A stretch of 64,000 bases of DNA, from NCBI GenBank assembly GCA_965276815.1, contig CBDIBE010000006.1, positions 124,001-188,000 of the forward strand, written 5' to 3'. Within the stretch, counting starts at the first letter, position 1. The number at the start of each line of letters is the position of its first letter. The notes beneath the pieces were generated by a model, which saw only the letters and a list, made by a program, of their open reading frames with translations, made no database searches and was not told the origin of the DNA. Source of the stretch: JAVVHH01 sp965276815 (GTDB lineage Bacteria; Pseudomonadota; Alphaproteobacteria; Acetobacterales; Acetobacteraceae). Of the stretch, positions 17,732-26,916 are shown piece by piece. A program made the position numbers and the translations under genes.

Positions 17732-19259
17732 CCCAACCTTCTACATCACCACCCCGATCTACTATGTCAACGATGCGCCGCATATCGGGCACGCCTACAC
17801 GTCGATCGCGGCCGACGTGATGGCGCGGTGGAAGCGGCTGGACGGCTACGACGTGTTCTTCCTGACCGGCACGGACGAGCACGGCCAGAAGGTCGAGAAG
17901 GCGGCCCAGGCCGCCGGCATCGACCCGCAGACCTTCACCGACCAGGTCTCGCAGAAATTCCGCGACCTCTGGAAGCTGCTGAACCTCTCGAACGACGAGT
18001 TCATCCGCACCACCGAGCCGCGCCACGCCGCCGCCTGCCAGGCGATCTGGCGCCGCCTGCGCGACGCCGGCCACATCTATCTCGGCCATTATGAGGGCTG
18101 GTACGCGGTCCGCGACGAGACTTTCTACACCGAAGACGAGCTGACCAAGGCGCCGGACGGCACGCGCCTCGCGCCGACCGGCGCGCCGGTCGAGTGGATG
18201 CGTGAGCCCAGCTACTTCTTCGACCTCTCCGCCTGGCAGGACCGGCTGCTCGAACTTTACGAGACGCCCGGCTACGTCCTGCCGGCAACGCGGCGCAACG
18301 AGGTGCTGAGCTTCGTCCGCGGCGGCCTCAAGGACCTGGCCGTCAGCCGCACCGGCGTGCGCTGGGGCGTGCCGGTCCCGGACGACCCCGACCACGTCAT
18401 GTATGTCTGGCTGGACGCGCTGATCAACTACGTGACCGCTGCCGGGTTCCCGAACGAGGCGGACCCGCTCTGGCGGTTCTGGCCGGCGGACATCCATTTG
18501 GTCGGCAAGGACATCGTCCGCTTCCACGCCGTGATCTGGCCGGCAGTGCTGCTGGCCGCCGGTGTAGCGCCGCCGAAGCGGATCGTCGCGCATGGCTGGT
18601 GGACCAACCACGGCGAGAAGATGAGCAAGTCGCTCAACAACGCGATCAATCCGATCGCCTTGGTAGAAACCTACGGCCTCGACCCGGTGCGCTTCTTCCT
18701 GTTCCGCGAAGTCCCGTTCGGCAATGACGGCGACTTCAGCGACGGGGCGCTGGTCCGCCGGCTGAACAACGAGCTGGCCAACGAGCTGGGCAACCTCGCG
18801 CAGCGCACGCTGACGCAGATCGCGCGCAACCTCGAGGGCCGCCTTCCCGACGCCAGCGCGCCGACCGACGAGGATGCCGCGCTGCTGGTCCCGGCCCGCG
18901 CCTTGCCGGCCACGCTGCGCCCGCTGATGGATCGCATGGCGCTGAGCGAGGCGCTGGAAGAGGTCTGGAAGGTGGTCCGCGCCGGCAACGCCTACGTCGA
19001 CCACCAAGCGCCCTGGGCGCTGCGCAAAACTGACCCGGCGCGCATGGCGTCCGTCCTCGGCGTGCTGGCCGAAACGCTGCGGACGCTTGCCACCGTGCTG
19101 ACACCGTTCATGCCAGATAGCATGGCGCGCCTCCTCGACCAACTCGCCGTTCCTGCCGGTCAACGCAGCCTGGCGCATCTCGAGGACAAGCTGCCATCCG
19201 GCCTGACGCTGCCGCCGCCGCAGGGCATCTTCCCGCGCTACGTTGGCGACGCGGCCTAG
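17724..19259 (+). CDS. metG: Methionyl-tRNA synthetase
   Basis: 511 residues. Class I synthetase that charges tRNA-Met. The HIGH-type motif is in NDAPHIGHAYTS near residues 14-25, and KMSKS at 299-303 is in NHGEKMSKSLNN. The anticodon-binding helical domain follows. No four-Cys zinc knuckle is visible in the connective domain, and there is no C-terminal tRNA-binding EMAP domain, so it is the short form common in alphaproteobacteria. It overlaps the end of holB. Confidence 0.95.
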   Translation: MPDPTFYITTPIYYVNDAPHIGHAYTSIAADVMARWKRLDGYDVFFLTGTDEHGQKVEKAAQAAGIDPQTFTDQVSQKFRDLWKLLNLSNDEFIRTTEPRHAAACQAIWRRLRDAGHIYLGHYEGWYAVRDETFYTEDELTKAPDGTRLAPTGAPVEWMREPSYFFDLSAWQDRLLELYETPGYVLPATRRNEVLSFVRGGLKDLAVSRTGVRWGVPVPDDPDHVMYVWLDALINYVTAAGFPNEADPLWRFWPADIHLVGKDIVRFHAVIWPAVLLAAGVAPPKRIVAHGWWTNHGEKMSKSLNNAINPIALVETYGLDPVRFFLFREVPFGNDGDFSDGALVRRLNNELANELGNLAQRTLTQIARNLEGRLPDASAPTDEDAALLVPARALPATLRPLMDRMALSEALEEVWKVVRAGNAYVDHQAPWALRKTDPARMASVLGVLAETLRTLATVLTPFMPDSMARLLDQLAVPAGQRSLAHLEDKLPSGLTLPPPQGIFPRYVGDAA

Positions 19260-19266
19260 CCCGCTG

Positions 19267-20040
19267 ATGCTGATCGATTCCCATTGCCACCTTGACATGT
19301 TCGAGGCCGCCGAACGCGATGATCTGCTCGCGCGGGCCGCGGAAGCCGGGGTCGGGGAGGTGGTCACCATCGGCACCCGCCTCGGCCAGTCCCGCAACGT
19401 GATCGCCCTGGCGGAGCAGCGCGACCGGGTCTGGTGCACGGTGGGCGTTCACCCGAACAACGCCGGCGAGGAGGCTGTCCCCGCAGCCGAGACGATCGCG
19501 GGATTGACCAACAATCTCAAGGTGATCGGCATCGGCGAGTCCGGCCTCGACTATTTCTACAAGCGCGCCCCGCGGGCGGAGCAGCAGGCCTCGTTTCGCC
19601 AGCACATCAGGGCCGCACGCATGACCGGCCTGCCTCTCGTCATCCACGCGCGCGTTGCCGACGAAGATATCGCCGCAATCCTGCAAGAAGAATGGGATAC
19701 CGGCGGTCCCTACGCAATCCTGCTGCACTGCTTCAGCTCCGGCCGTGCACTGGCGGAAGCCGCGCTTCGGCTCGGCGGTTACATCAGCTTCTCCGGCATC
19801 CTCACCTTTCCGAAATCGATTGAATTGCGGGAGATAGCGCGCGACGTTCCTGAAGAACGTTTGCTCGTCGAGACCGACGCGCCCTACCTGGCGCCAGTCC
19901 CGCACCGGGGCAAGCGCAACGAGCCTGCCTTCGTGGCCAACACGGCGCGGCATCTCGCCGAAATCCGCGGCCTCGAATTCGAAGCACTCGCCGATCTCAC
20001 CACGGGCAATTTCCGCCGATTGTTCACCCGGGCGGCCTAA
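19267..20040 (+). CDS. tatD: TatD family metal-dependent DNase
   Basis: 257 residues. Metal-dependent hydrolase of the TatD family, linked to DNA repair and degradation. Begins MLIDSHCHLDMFE with the H-x-H metal site; VGVHPNNAGE, GIGESGLDYFY (bridging Glu), LVIHARVADED, LLHCFSSG and LLVETDAPYLAP follow in family order. An in-frame start at 19243 lies inside metG and adds eight unmatched residues. The stop is two bases before the GTG of the next gene. Confidence 0.92.
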   Translation: MLIDSHCHLDMFEAAERDDLLARAAEAGVGEVVTIGTRLGQSRNVIALAEQRDRVWCTVGVHPNNAGEEAVPAAETIAGLTNNLKVIGIGESGLDYFYKRAPRAEQQASFRQHIRAARMTGLPLVIHARVADEDIAAILQEEWDTGGPYAILLHCFSSGRALAEAALRLGGYISFSGILTFPKSIELREIARDVPEERLLVETDAPYLAPVPHRGKRNEPAFVANTARHLAEIRGLEFEALADLTTGNFRRLFTRAA

Positions 20041-20042
20041 GC

Positions 20043-20834
20043 GTGCCCAAGGTGACCATCTTGGGATGCGGCGGATCGGCCGGCGTCCCCCAGCTCGGCG
20101 GCGCCGACGGGGCCGGCGACTGGGGCGCTTGTGACCCGGCCGAGCCGCGCAACCGGCGAACCCGCTCCAGCATCGTCATCGAGAGCCAAACCGGCGAGCG
20201 CCTTCTGGTCGATGCCTCTCCCGACATGCGCGCGCAACTGCTCGCCTGCGCGGTGCGGCAGATCGACGCCATCCTGTTCACCCACGCGCATGCCGACCAC
20301 GTGCTCGGCATCGACGACATTCGCATCCTCAACCGCATCGCCGGCCGGCCGCTCGACGCCTACGCCGAGGCGCGGACCATGGCCGAGCTGAACCGGCGCT
20401 TCGACTACGCCTTCCGCGAGTGGCAGCCGCCCTATTTCTTCCGCCCGGTGCTGGTGCCGCAGCTGGTGGAGTTTGGCGCTGCCATCGAGACCGCCGGCCT
20501 GCGCGTCGAGACCTTCGAACAAGATCACGGCTTCTTGCCGACCATGGGGCTGCGCGTCGGCGGCTTCGGCTACTCGACGGACCTGGTCAAGCTCGACGAC
20601 GCGGCGCTAGCGAAGCTCGAAGACCTCGAAGTGTGGGTGGTCGACTGCTTCCAGCGCCTGGCCCACACCACGCACGCCAATGTCGACCAGGTGATCGCCT
20701 GGTTCGAGCAGCTCAAGCCGCGCCGGATGATACTGACCCATATGGGCCACGATCTGGACTATGCCTGGCTCAAGCGCCGCCTGCCGCCAGGGATCGAGCC
20801 CGCCTATGATGGGCTCGAGCTCGAGCTGACCTAA
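20043..20834 (+). CDS. MBL-fold metallo-hydrolase, PhnP-like
   Basis: 263 residues. Metallo-beta-lactamase fold phosphodiesterase-like protein. Metal site THAHADHVLGIDD near residue 80, a second His in EQDHGFLPTMG, and C-terminal LTHMGHDLDY. The N-terminal ILGCGGSAGVPQLGG with D-x-G-A-C-D is typical of PhnP-like members, which hydrolyse cyclic phosphates. There are no phosphonate genes nearby; its conserved place after tatD in alphaproteobacteria suggests a housekeeping role that is not defined. GTG start at 20043. Confidence 0.88.
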   Translation: MPKVTILGCGGSAGVPQLGGADGAGDWGACDPAEPRNRRTRSSIVIESQTGERLLVDASPDMRAQLLACAVRQIDAILFTHAHADHVLGIDDIRILNRIAGRPLDAYAEARTMAELNRRFDYAFREWQPPYFFRPVLVPQLVEFGAAIETAGLRVETFEQDHGFLPTMGLRVGGFGYSTDLVKLDDAALAKLEDLEVWVVDCFQRLAHTTHANVDQVIAWFEQLKPRRMILTHMGHDLDYAWLKRRLPPGIEPAYDGLELELT

Positions 20835-21031
20835 CTGGCGCGTTCCGGGCCAGCACGCCCAGGCCGACAACCCCGAAGAGCAGGGCGAGCGAGGCCGAGG
20901 CGGCGAAGATCGTCGAGAACGTGACGCACGACGCTGGGCATGTTCACGGAAGCTTGAAAGGCGGCGAGCTGGCAGCAGGCTGCATCTCACTTTCCATAAT
21001 ATGCGTTATCGCGCAATCGACATGGCGAATA

Positions 21032-21475
21032 TTAGCCCATGCCTTTCTCCTCCAGCTCCGCCTGCGCACTCTCGTTCTTGGTGAGCTCGAGCTGCATCCC
21101 GCGTAGCACGTTCGGCGCCTTGGTGAACTGGATGTTGTCGTAGCTCACGATCTCGATCCGGTTGCCCCACGGATCGCGGAAATCCAGGAAACGCCCGTCC
21201 ACCAGAGCCACGCCCGCTTCCGCCAGCGCCTTGCGGACTGCCTCCTTGTCGTCGACCACCAGGCCAAAATGCCTTCCGTCGTCCGCCTTCTGCTTGCGGC
21301 CCTTTTGCAGCGCGATGAATTGGTCGCCGAGGTCGATGAACGCCATGCTCTCGCTCTTGCCGCGCAACGTGAACTCGAAGAGGCGGCCGTAGAATTCCAG
21401 CGCGTCGTCGATGTCGCCCACTTCCAGCGCCACATGGTTCAGACCGACTGCCCGCGCCCGTGCCGAATTATTCAC
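21032..21475 (-). CDS. VOC family (glyoxalase-like) protein
   Basis: 147 residues. A single VOC domain: GLNHVALEVGDIDDALEFYG at the N terminus with the first metal His, LGDQFIALQKG, HFGLVVDDKEAV and DFRDPWGNRIEIVSYDN with the metal Glu. The substrate is unknown; dioxygenases, lyases and resistance proteins share this fold. The C-terminal 25 residues (LRGMQLELTKNE to the end) are charged and outside the domain. It is divergent from the decarboxylase gene, with about 120 bases between the starts. The gap 20835-21031 downstream holds no supported gene. Confidence 0.8.
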   Translation of the reverse strand: MNNSARARAVGLNHVALEVGDIDDALEFYGRLFEFTLRGKSESMAFIDLGDQFIALQKGRKQKADDGRHFGLVVDDKEAVRKALAEAGVALVDGRFLDFRDPWGNRIEIVSYDNIQFTKAPNVLRGMQLELTKNESAQAELEEKGMG

Positions 21476-21595
21476 GATTGTCTCCTACGATCGTCGTCAA
21501 GCGTCAGTCCATATATGGGTGCAAGCCGGCATTCGCCTCCGCCTTTCGCGTCGGCCACTCCCTGCTAAACCAGCCGCCCCAATCCCGAGAGATCC

Positions 21596-23986
21596 ATGGA
21601 ATACGAGCGCCGCTTTAAGTTCCTCATCTGCGCCCCCTCCTTCAACAACACCGACCTGGACTGGGTCCGCCTGCAGCAGATCGTCGCCGAGACCGAACGG
21701 CTCGGCTACGTCGTCCTCGTCGCCCGCAACACCGAAGACGCCGAGCTGGCCATCCAGACCGACGCCGCAATCGGCTGCATGGTGGTCGACTGGGGCAAGC
21801 GCGGCATGCTCAGCAAGCCGGCCGGGCTGATCTCGCTGGTGCGCCGGCGCGGGCTGGAGATGCCGGTCTTGCTGATGCTGCGCCGCAAACGGCTCGAGGA
21901 TATCCCGGTCGAGGTGTTGAACCACACCGACGGGACCATCTTCCTCTCCGAGGAGACGCCCGAGTTCATCGCCCGCAACCTGGTCAGCCGGCTCAAAAGC
22001 TACGCCGCCACCCTGAAAACCCCGTTCTTCGGCGCCCTCGTCGACTATTCCGAGCAAGGCAACCAGCTCTGGACCTGCCCCGGCCATAATGGCGGCATCT
22101 TCTACAGCCGCAGCCCGATCGGCCGCATCTTCGTCGAACACCTCGGTCCCGCCGTGTTCCGCGACGACCTCGACAACTCCGTGCTCGAGCTCGGCGACCT
22201 GCTGACCCATGAGGGCCCCGCGCTCGCCGCCGAAAAAGCGGCCGCGCAGATCTTCGGCGCCGAGCGCACCTATTTCGTGCTGAACGGCACCTCTTCCTCC
22301 AACAAGATCGTCCTCGGCGCCCTCGTGGCACCCGGCGACCTCGTGCTGTTCGACCGCAACAACCACAAAGCGGCGCATCACGGCGCCCTGCTGCTCGGCG
22401 GCGGCGTCCCCGTCTACCTGCCGACCGACCGCAACGCCTATGGCATGATCGGCCCGATCGACTATGCGGCGCTCGACGAGACCCGAATCCGCGAGGCGAT
22501 CCGCGCCAATCCGCTGGTGCAGGATCCCGAGCTTTGGCGGCGCGAACGCCCGTTCCGCGTCGCCATCGTCGAGCAATGCACCTATGACGGCACCATTTAC
22601 GACGCCCATTTGATCCTGCAGCGCCTCGGCAAGCTCTGCGATTACATTCTGTTCGACGAAGCCTGGGCCGGGTTCATGAAGTTCCACCCGCTGTTCCGCG
22701 GCCGCTTCGCCATGGGGTTGACCGGGCTCGACGGCGACCAGCCCGGCATCATCGCCACCCAGTCCACCCACAAGCAGCTCGCCAGCTTCTCCCAGGCGTC
22801 GCAGATCCATATCCGCGACAACCACATCAAGGGCCAGGAGCGCCGGGTCGAGGCGCGGCGCTTCAACGAGAGCTTCCTGGTGCATTCCAGCACCTCGCCC
22901 TTCTACCCGCTCTTCGCCTCGCTCGACGTCGGCGCGCATATGATGAAAGGCCGCTCGGGCACCGTGCTGTGGGACGACACCATCCGGCTCGGCATCGAGC
23001 TGCGCAAGAAGCTGCGGATGATCCGTCGGGAATACGACGCCAACGAGGTCTCCGTCGACCGCCGCTGGTTCCCTGACCCGTTCGTGCCGCAAACCGTGCT
23101 GTGGCGTGCGCCCGACGACGAGCGCGCGCGCCCGACTGCCTGGGAGGACGTGCCGACGGACGACCTCGCCTCCAACCCCGCCTATTGGGAGCTGACGCCG
23201 GACGCGACATGGCACGGGTTCAGCAAGGTGGCCCCCGGCTACGCGATGACCGACCCCAACAAGCTGACGCTGCTGATGCCGGGTTTCAACCGGATCAGCG
23301 GTGAATACGAGGATCTCGGGGTCCCGGCGGTGCTGCTCGCCGAATACCTCCGCGAAAACCGCATCGTCCCAGAGAAAAACGACCTGCACAGCATCCTGTT
23401 CCTGCTGACGCCGGGGGTGGAAAGCAGCAAGGCCGGCACGCTGCTGAGCTGGCTGGTCACCTTCAAGCGGCTGCATGACGAGAACGCCAGGCTGCAGGAC
23501 GTGATCCCGGAATTCGTCCGCAAACGGCCCGAGCGTTACCGCGATATCGGACTGCGCGACCTCTGCGCCCAGATGCACGGCTTCTACCGCCGGGTCGGCA
23601 TCAGCACGATGCAGCGCCAGCAATTCCAGGAGGAACACCTGCCGGAGCTGGTCATGACGCCGCAGGAAGCCTCGCATTTGCTGACGCGCAACAAGGTAGA
23701 CTATCTGCCGATCGGCACGATCCGTGGCCGCGTCGCCGCCACCCTGATGTTAGTCTACCCGCCCGGCATCGCCACGATCATCCCTGGCGAGCGCGTCGGT
23801 CAGCAATCCGCGCCGATGATCGACTACTTGCTGGCATTCGAGCAGGCGGAGAACGAGTTCCCCGGCCTGACCACCGAAATCCAGGGCGTCTACCGAGAGA
23901 AGCAGCCGGACAGCGCCGTGCGCTTCTACACTTACGTGATCCGCGAAGAATACGTCCCGGCGCCCCGCGGCGGCACTCGTCAGTGA
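21596..23986 (+). CDS. Orn/Lys/Arg decarboxylase, class III with N-terminal wing domain
   Basis: 796 residues, the full length of acid-type arginine/lysine/ornithine decarboxylases. A CheY-like wing domain occupies about residues 1-130. The PLP core follows: YFVLNGTSSSNKIVL, NNHKAAHHG, LFDEAWAGFMKFHPLF, and the Schiff-base Lys393 in QSTHKQLASFSQASQIH. A C-terminal domain follows (YPPGIATIIPGERV). Family members turn a basic amino acid into the polyamine or agmatine, consuming a proton. Which amino acid is used cannot be decided from sequence alone; no antiporter gene is adjacent. The downstream VOC gene is coupled by a GTGA overlap. Confidence 0.9.
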   Translation: MEYERRFKFLICAPSFNNTDLDWVRLQQIVAETERLGYVVLVARNTEDAELAIQTDAAIGCMVVDWGKRGMLSKPAGLISLVRRRGLEMPVLLMLRRKRLEDIPVEVLNHTDGTIFLSEETPEFIARNLVSRLKSYAATLKTPFFGALVDYSEQGNQLWTCPGHNGGIFYSRSPIGRIFVEHLGPAVFRDDLDNSVLELGDLLTHEGPALAAEKAAAQIFGAERTYFVLNGTSSSNKIVLGALVAPGDLVLFDRNNHKAAHHGALLLGGGVPVYLPTDRNAYGMIGPIDYAALDETRIREAIRANPLVQDPELWRRERPFRVAIVEQCTYDGTIYDAHLILQRLGKLCDYILFDEAWAGFMKFHPLFRGRFAMGLTGLDGDQPGIIATQSTHKQLASFSQASQIHIRDNHIKGQERRVEARRFNESFLVHSSTSPFYPLFASLDVGAHMMKGRSGTVLWDDTIRLGIELRKKLRMIRREYDANEVSVDRRWFPDPFVPQTVLWRAPDDERARPTAWEDVPTDDLASNPAYWELTPDATWHGFSKVAPGYAMTDPNKLTLLMPGFNRISGEYEDLGVPAVLLAEYLRENRIVPEKNDLHSILFLLTPGVESSKAGTLLSWLVTFKRLHDENARLQDVIPEFVRKRPERYRDIGLRDLCAQMHGFYRRVGISTMQRQQFQEEHLPELVMTPQEASHLLTRNKVDYLPIGTIRGRVAATLMLVYPPGIATIIPGERVGQQSAPMIDYLLAFEQAENEFPGLTTEIQGVYREKQPDSAVRFYTYVIREEYVPAPRGGTRQ

Positions 23987-24411
23987 GCGCCGACATGCAA
24001 GCCTTCGGGCTGCGTTTCCATCATCTAGGCCTGGCCGTGCCGGCGCCCGAGCAGGCCTTCCGCTTTCTCGAGGCGCTTGGCTACGCGCTGGGCTCACAGG
24101 CCTTCGACCCGTTGCAGAACGTCAACCTGGCCATGCTCCACCACGCTGCAATGCCGGATGTCGAGGTGATCTGGCCCGGCGAAGGCCCCTCACCCATCGA
24201 CCAGATGATAAAGCGCGGTAACATGATCTACCATATGTGCTTCGTCACCGGCGACGCTGCCGCCTCGATCGCCGGCATGGAGGCGCACGGCCTGCGCGTC
24301 TATTCTCTCGGCTCGCCCAAGGCCGCCGTGCTGTTTGGCGGCATCCCCGTCTCGTTTCACCGGATTGATCAGGTTGGCCTAATCGAGTTCATCCATGGCG
24401 ATCCCGGCTAA
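23983..24411 (+). CDS. VOC family protein, methylmalonyl-CoA-epimerase-like
   Basis: 142 residues. Single VOC domain with FHHLGLAVPAPEQAFRFLEA, MIYHMCFVTGDAAASIAGME and a C-terminal LIEFIHGD. The early H-H-L-G-L-A-V and the late E-F resemble the Glyoxalase_4 group that includes methylmalonyl-CoA epimerase, but the substrate is unproven. The GTG start overlaps the decarboxylase stop by four bases, so it is translated with the decarboxylase and may act on a related metabolite. Confidence 0.75.
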   Translation: MSADMQAFGLRFHHLGLAVPAPEQAFRFLEALGYALGSQAFDPLQNVNLAMLHHAAMPDVEVIWPGEGPSPIDQMIKRGNMIYHMCFVTGDAAASIAGMEAHGLRVYSLGSPKAAVLFGGIPVSFHRIDQVGLIEFIHGDPG

Positions 24412-24419
24412 AACGGGGC

Positions 24420-24580
24420 CGCCGCTTCGGTGTAGTCCGCGGACGCCCGCGCTCAAGTCGAGCTTGGAAATATAGCTTGTTGGTCGCGTCCGTCACCGTG
24501 CGGTATTCGGTGTTGTAGATGCCGAAGCCTTTATACGGGGCGCCGAACGGCACGGAGACGTTGCGCGCGATGGCGAACAA
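24420..24580 (-). pseudogene. Fossil of a linear amide C-N hydrolase (choloylglycine hydrolase family)
   Basis: Directly after the GT39 stop codon, minus-strand DNA encodes FAIARNVSVPFGAPY then KGFGIYNTEYRTVTD and NKLYF. This matches the C-terminal part of choloylglycine-hydrolase-like amidases (ARNVSVPxG, then YRTVTD-NKxYF). The next family block appears in a different frame as ISKLDLSAGV, so an internal deletion or frameshift has joined broken pieces. There is no N-terminal catalytic Cys, and the open frame runs on into the neighbouring VOC gene. It is read as a decayed remnant, not a working gene. Confidence 0.6.
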
Positions 24581-24581
24581 G

Positions 24582-26273
24582 TTAGTTTCGTTTGATCACG
24601 CCGTGCAGCTTCGCGCCGACGAAGGGTACGTCGATGTCGAGCGTGTCGGGCGGCGGCGGGACCGTGTAGGTGGGCACGTAAATATCCACGGAATTGTGGT
24701 CATGCGTCGCGTCGCGCCCGTCATTCGTGCTGAGCGCGCCGGTGATGTCGAAGCTGGTCACGAGCCGGAAGTTGCTGCTGTCCAGCAAGCGCTCGAAGCG
24801 CTGCATCTCCGGCAAGTCATTCCAGAAACCGCGCTGCGCGACGATCATGCCGACCCCGTCGCGCTTCAGCATGTCCAGGATCGCCGCCTCGTTGGCGTTG
24901 GATTCTTGCACGCCCCACTCGCGATTGACCGCCATCCGCAGCAGCAGCTTGTCAGCCCGCAAAATCGTCAGGTCGCTCCGGTCCGCGTGCTCGCGCATGC
25001 CGAACACGAAATTGCCGTCGCGATAGCCCGAATAGACCACAAGTCCGCCATGCGGCGCGTTGGCCGCCACGTAGTCCGTGACCTGCCGATAACCCAGCAC
25101 CGTGGGCGGCGGCCCGGCCAGCACCGTGCTCACGAGGCTGAACACGCCCAGTGCCAAGGTCGCCGCCTGCCCTGCCCGGCCGCCCGGCCAGCGCTGCAGC
25201 GCCAACCCGGCGAACACCAGCACCGGGAGCAAGACCATCATATCATGGCGGAATTCGTGCTGGTGGATCGCCGAGAAGAACAAATACCCGGCGACGAACC
25301 AGCTCACCATCAGCGCCAGCCGCCACCGCGGAACCGCCGGCCGCCGCCACGCCACGGCGATCACCCCGAGCCCAGCCGCAACCGCCGGCAGGATGCCGAT
25401 CTGGCCAGGAATGGCGCGCAAGTAGAACAGCCAATAGCGCAAGCTGGTGATCGGGTCGTCGCCCACGTGCCCGGTCACGCTATCCACGTTGACCGCCCCG
25501 AACTTCAGCGTCAGCAGCACCGCCGGGATCGACAGCACGGCGCCCACCCCGCAGGCGATCCAGAGCTGCCGGTCGAACACCCCGCGCCAGCCGCGCGTCA
25601 TGAAGAAGACAACTGCCAGCGGGATAAGAATGAAGATCGCGGTAAACTTCAAATACAGCGCCGCCACGAAGCAACCGACCGCGGCATAGATCAAATAGGG
25701 CCGCAAACGGACGAGATAGCGGCTGAAACAGAACACCGACAGCAGGACCGCCGCCTGCACCGGGATGTCCAGCATGACCTGACGTCCCCAAAGCGCCATC
25801 TCTGGCGCCCCCATCAGCATCAGCGCGACGCCGAGCGCCGCCCAGGGTTCCAAAAGCAGCCGCGCAAGCCGGTAAGCGCCGTACCCCAGCAGCAGCGTAA
25901 AGCAAGCGACCGTCACTTGCGCGACGAACTGATTGACGCCGAATACGGCGTAGAACGCCGCCTCGAACAGGTAGAATAGCGGCGGGTAGAAGCCGATCGT
26001 CAGCGACGGATACTTTATGTAGTAGCTCGCTGCCCAGCCAAACGGATCGCGCCATGGCATGGCGGCGAAGAAATCCTTGACGAAGGCGCCGTTGAGCGCA
26101 TGCCGCGGCGCGTCCTGCCACCAGAAATCATCATTGACCGGCGCCGTGAGCAGCAGCAGCAGCGTGGCGGCCAGCAGCACGGCAAACACCGCGGCGCGCC
26201 GCCAAACCAGGCCGGCCGGCCGCGCATGAACCCTAGTCGGCGCCGCGGCCAAGGCCTGCTGAGAAGGTCCCAA
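24582..26273 (-). CDS. Membrane glycosyltransferase, GT39/ArnT-like (GT-C fold)
   Basis: 563 residues. About ten hydrophobic segments begin with AAVFAVLLAATLLLLLTAP near residue 27. The first periplasmic loop has NDDFWWQDAPRHAL with acidic residues where GT-C enzymes bind their catalytic metal and lipid-linked sugar. A soluble C-terminal domain (about 400-563) follows the last membrane span. This layout fits protein mannosyltransferase or ArnT-like enzymes that use polyprenyl-phosphate sugars in the periplasm. Donor and acceptor are unknown. It stands alone on the minus strand, with a broken amidase gene at its 3-prime end. Confidence 0.75.
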   Translation of the reverse strand: MGPSQQALAAAPTRVHARPAGLVWRRAAVFAVLLAATLLLLLTAPVNDDFWWQDAPRHALNGAFVKDFFAAMPWRDPFGWAASYYIKYPSLTIGFYPPLFYLFEAAFYAVFGVNQFVAQVTVACFTLLLGYGAYRLARLLLEPWAALGVALMLMGAPEMALWGRQVMLDIPVQAAVLLSVFCFSRYLVRLRPYLIYAAVGCFVAALYLKFTAIFILIPLAVVFFMTRGWRGVFDRQLWIACGVGAVLSIPAVLLTLKFGAVNVDSVTGHVGDDPITSLRYWLFYLRAIPGQIGILPAVAAGLGVIAVAWRRPAVPRWRLALMVSWFVAGYLFFSAIHQHEFRHDMMVLLPVLVFAGLALQRWPGGRAGQAATLALGVFSLVSTVLAGPPPTVLGYRQVTDYVAANAPHGGLVVYSGYRDGNFVFGMREHADRSDLTILRADKLLLRMAVNREWGVQESNANEAAILDMLKRDGVGMIVAQRGFWNDLPEMQRFERLLDSSNFRLVTSFDITGALSTNDGRDATHDHNSVDIYVPTYTVPPPPDTLDIDVPFVGAKLHGVIKRN

Positions 26274-26346
26274 TCTGCTAACCGTCCAGTTTCGAGGCGA
26301 GCGCTACCCTACCATCAACCTCGAAACCACTCCAGGCGAAGCAACC

Positions 26347-26820
26347 CTAAAGCAGCCGCCACTTGATGACCACGCGGCGGTTCGCCGCGGAGTACGGATC
26401 GTTGGCGTTGGCCAGGTCGGATTCGCCGAAGGCCTGGATCTCCACCCGGTCGGCTGGGATTCCGCGCGCGGTCAGCCCCCGCTTGACCGCAAGCGCGCGC
26501 AACGCCGAAAGGTGGATGTTGGCCAGCTCGGTGCCGCGCGGGTCGGTGTATCCGATCGAGAACATCCGCACCGGGTTGACGTCCCGGAACAGCCGCGCGG
26601 CAAGGTCGAGCTGCTGGTTCGCCTCGGGCGAAAGCTGGTATCCACCGTTCGGGAAGGTGATCTCCACCTGATTCTGCACCACCGCCCCGACCTCTTGGCC
26701 GGTGGTGGGGCGGCTGGCGAGCGGAACCGGCGCCGCCGCCGGTGGTTGCGCGCATCCTGCCAGGGCGAGCCCCGCAGTGAACAACAAAGGCACAATTGGG
26801 TGTTGTCGTGTCGTCGCCAT
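26347..26820 (-). CDS. OmpA-family lipoprotein
   Basis: 157 residues. Lipoprotein signal ending LALAGC, then a short linker and one OmpA domain: QVEITFPNGGYQLSPEANQQ, FSIGYTDPRGTELANIHLSA, RALAVKRGLTARGI, and QAFGESDLANANDPYSAANR with RRVV. The Asp and Arg that bind diaminopimelate are visible. It would tether the outer membrane to peptidoglycan, as Pal does, but no tol genes are nearby. The ATG at 26820 is preferred to a TTG one codon upstream. It is divergent from the Sel1 gene across 96 bases. Confidence 0.85.
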   Translation of the reverse strand: MATTRQHPIVPLLFTAGLALAGCAQPPAAAPVPLASRPTTGQEVGAVVQNQVEITFPNGGYQLSPEANQQLDLAARLFRDVNPVRMFSIGYTDPRGTELANIHLSALRALAVKRGLTARGIPADRVEIQAFGESDLANANDPYSAANRRVVIKWRLL

Positions 26821-26916
26821 CAATTGACCTCCCCGGCCTGGTCAAGCCAACTCATCTGTAGCTTTCTGCCACGATTGTGATATTTGTGTCAAATTGTGCT
26901 CCAGTCAATCGCGTCA

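Noticed and set aside
17721..19439. 572-codon minus-strand open frame opposite metG
   Set aside because: Antisense shadow of a complete methionyl-tRNA synthetase.
20835..21031. Short hydrophobic minus-strand frame (ASASLALLFGVVGLGVLA) that looked like a PEP-CTERM anchor
   Set aside because: No start codon, no P-E-P motif and no upstream protein in frame; probably chance in GC-rich DNA.
21497..23677. 726-codon open frame on the minus strand opposite the decarboxylase
   Set aside because: No recognisable motifs; it mirrors a fully motif-supported plus-strand gene and arises from the high GC content, which makes stop codons rare.
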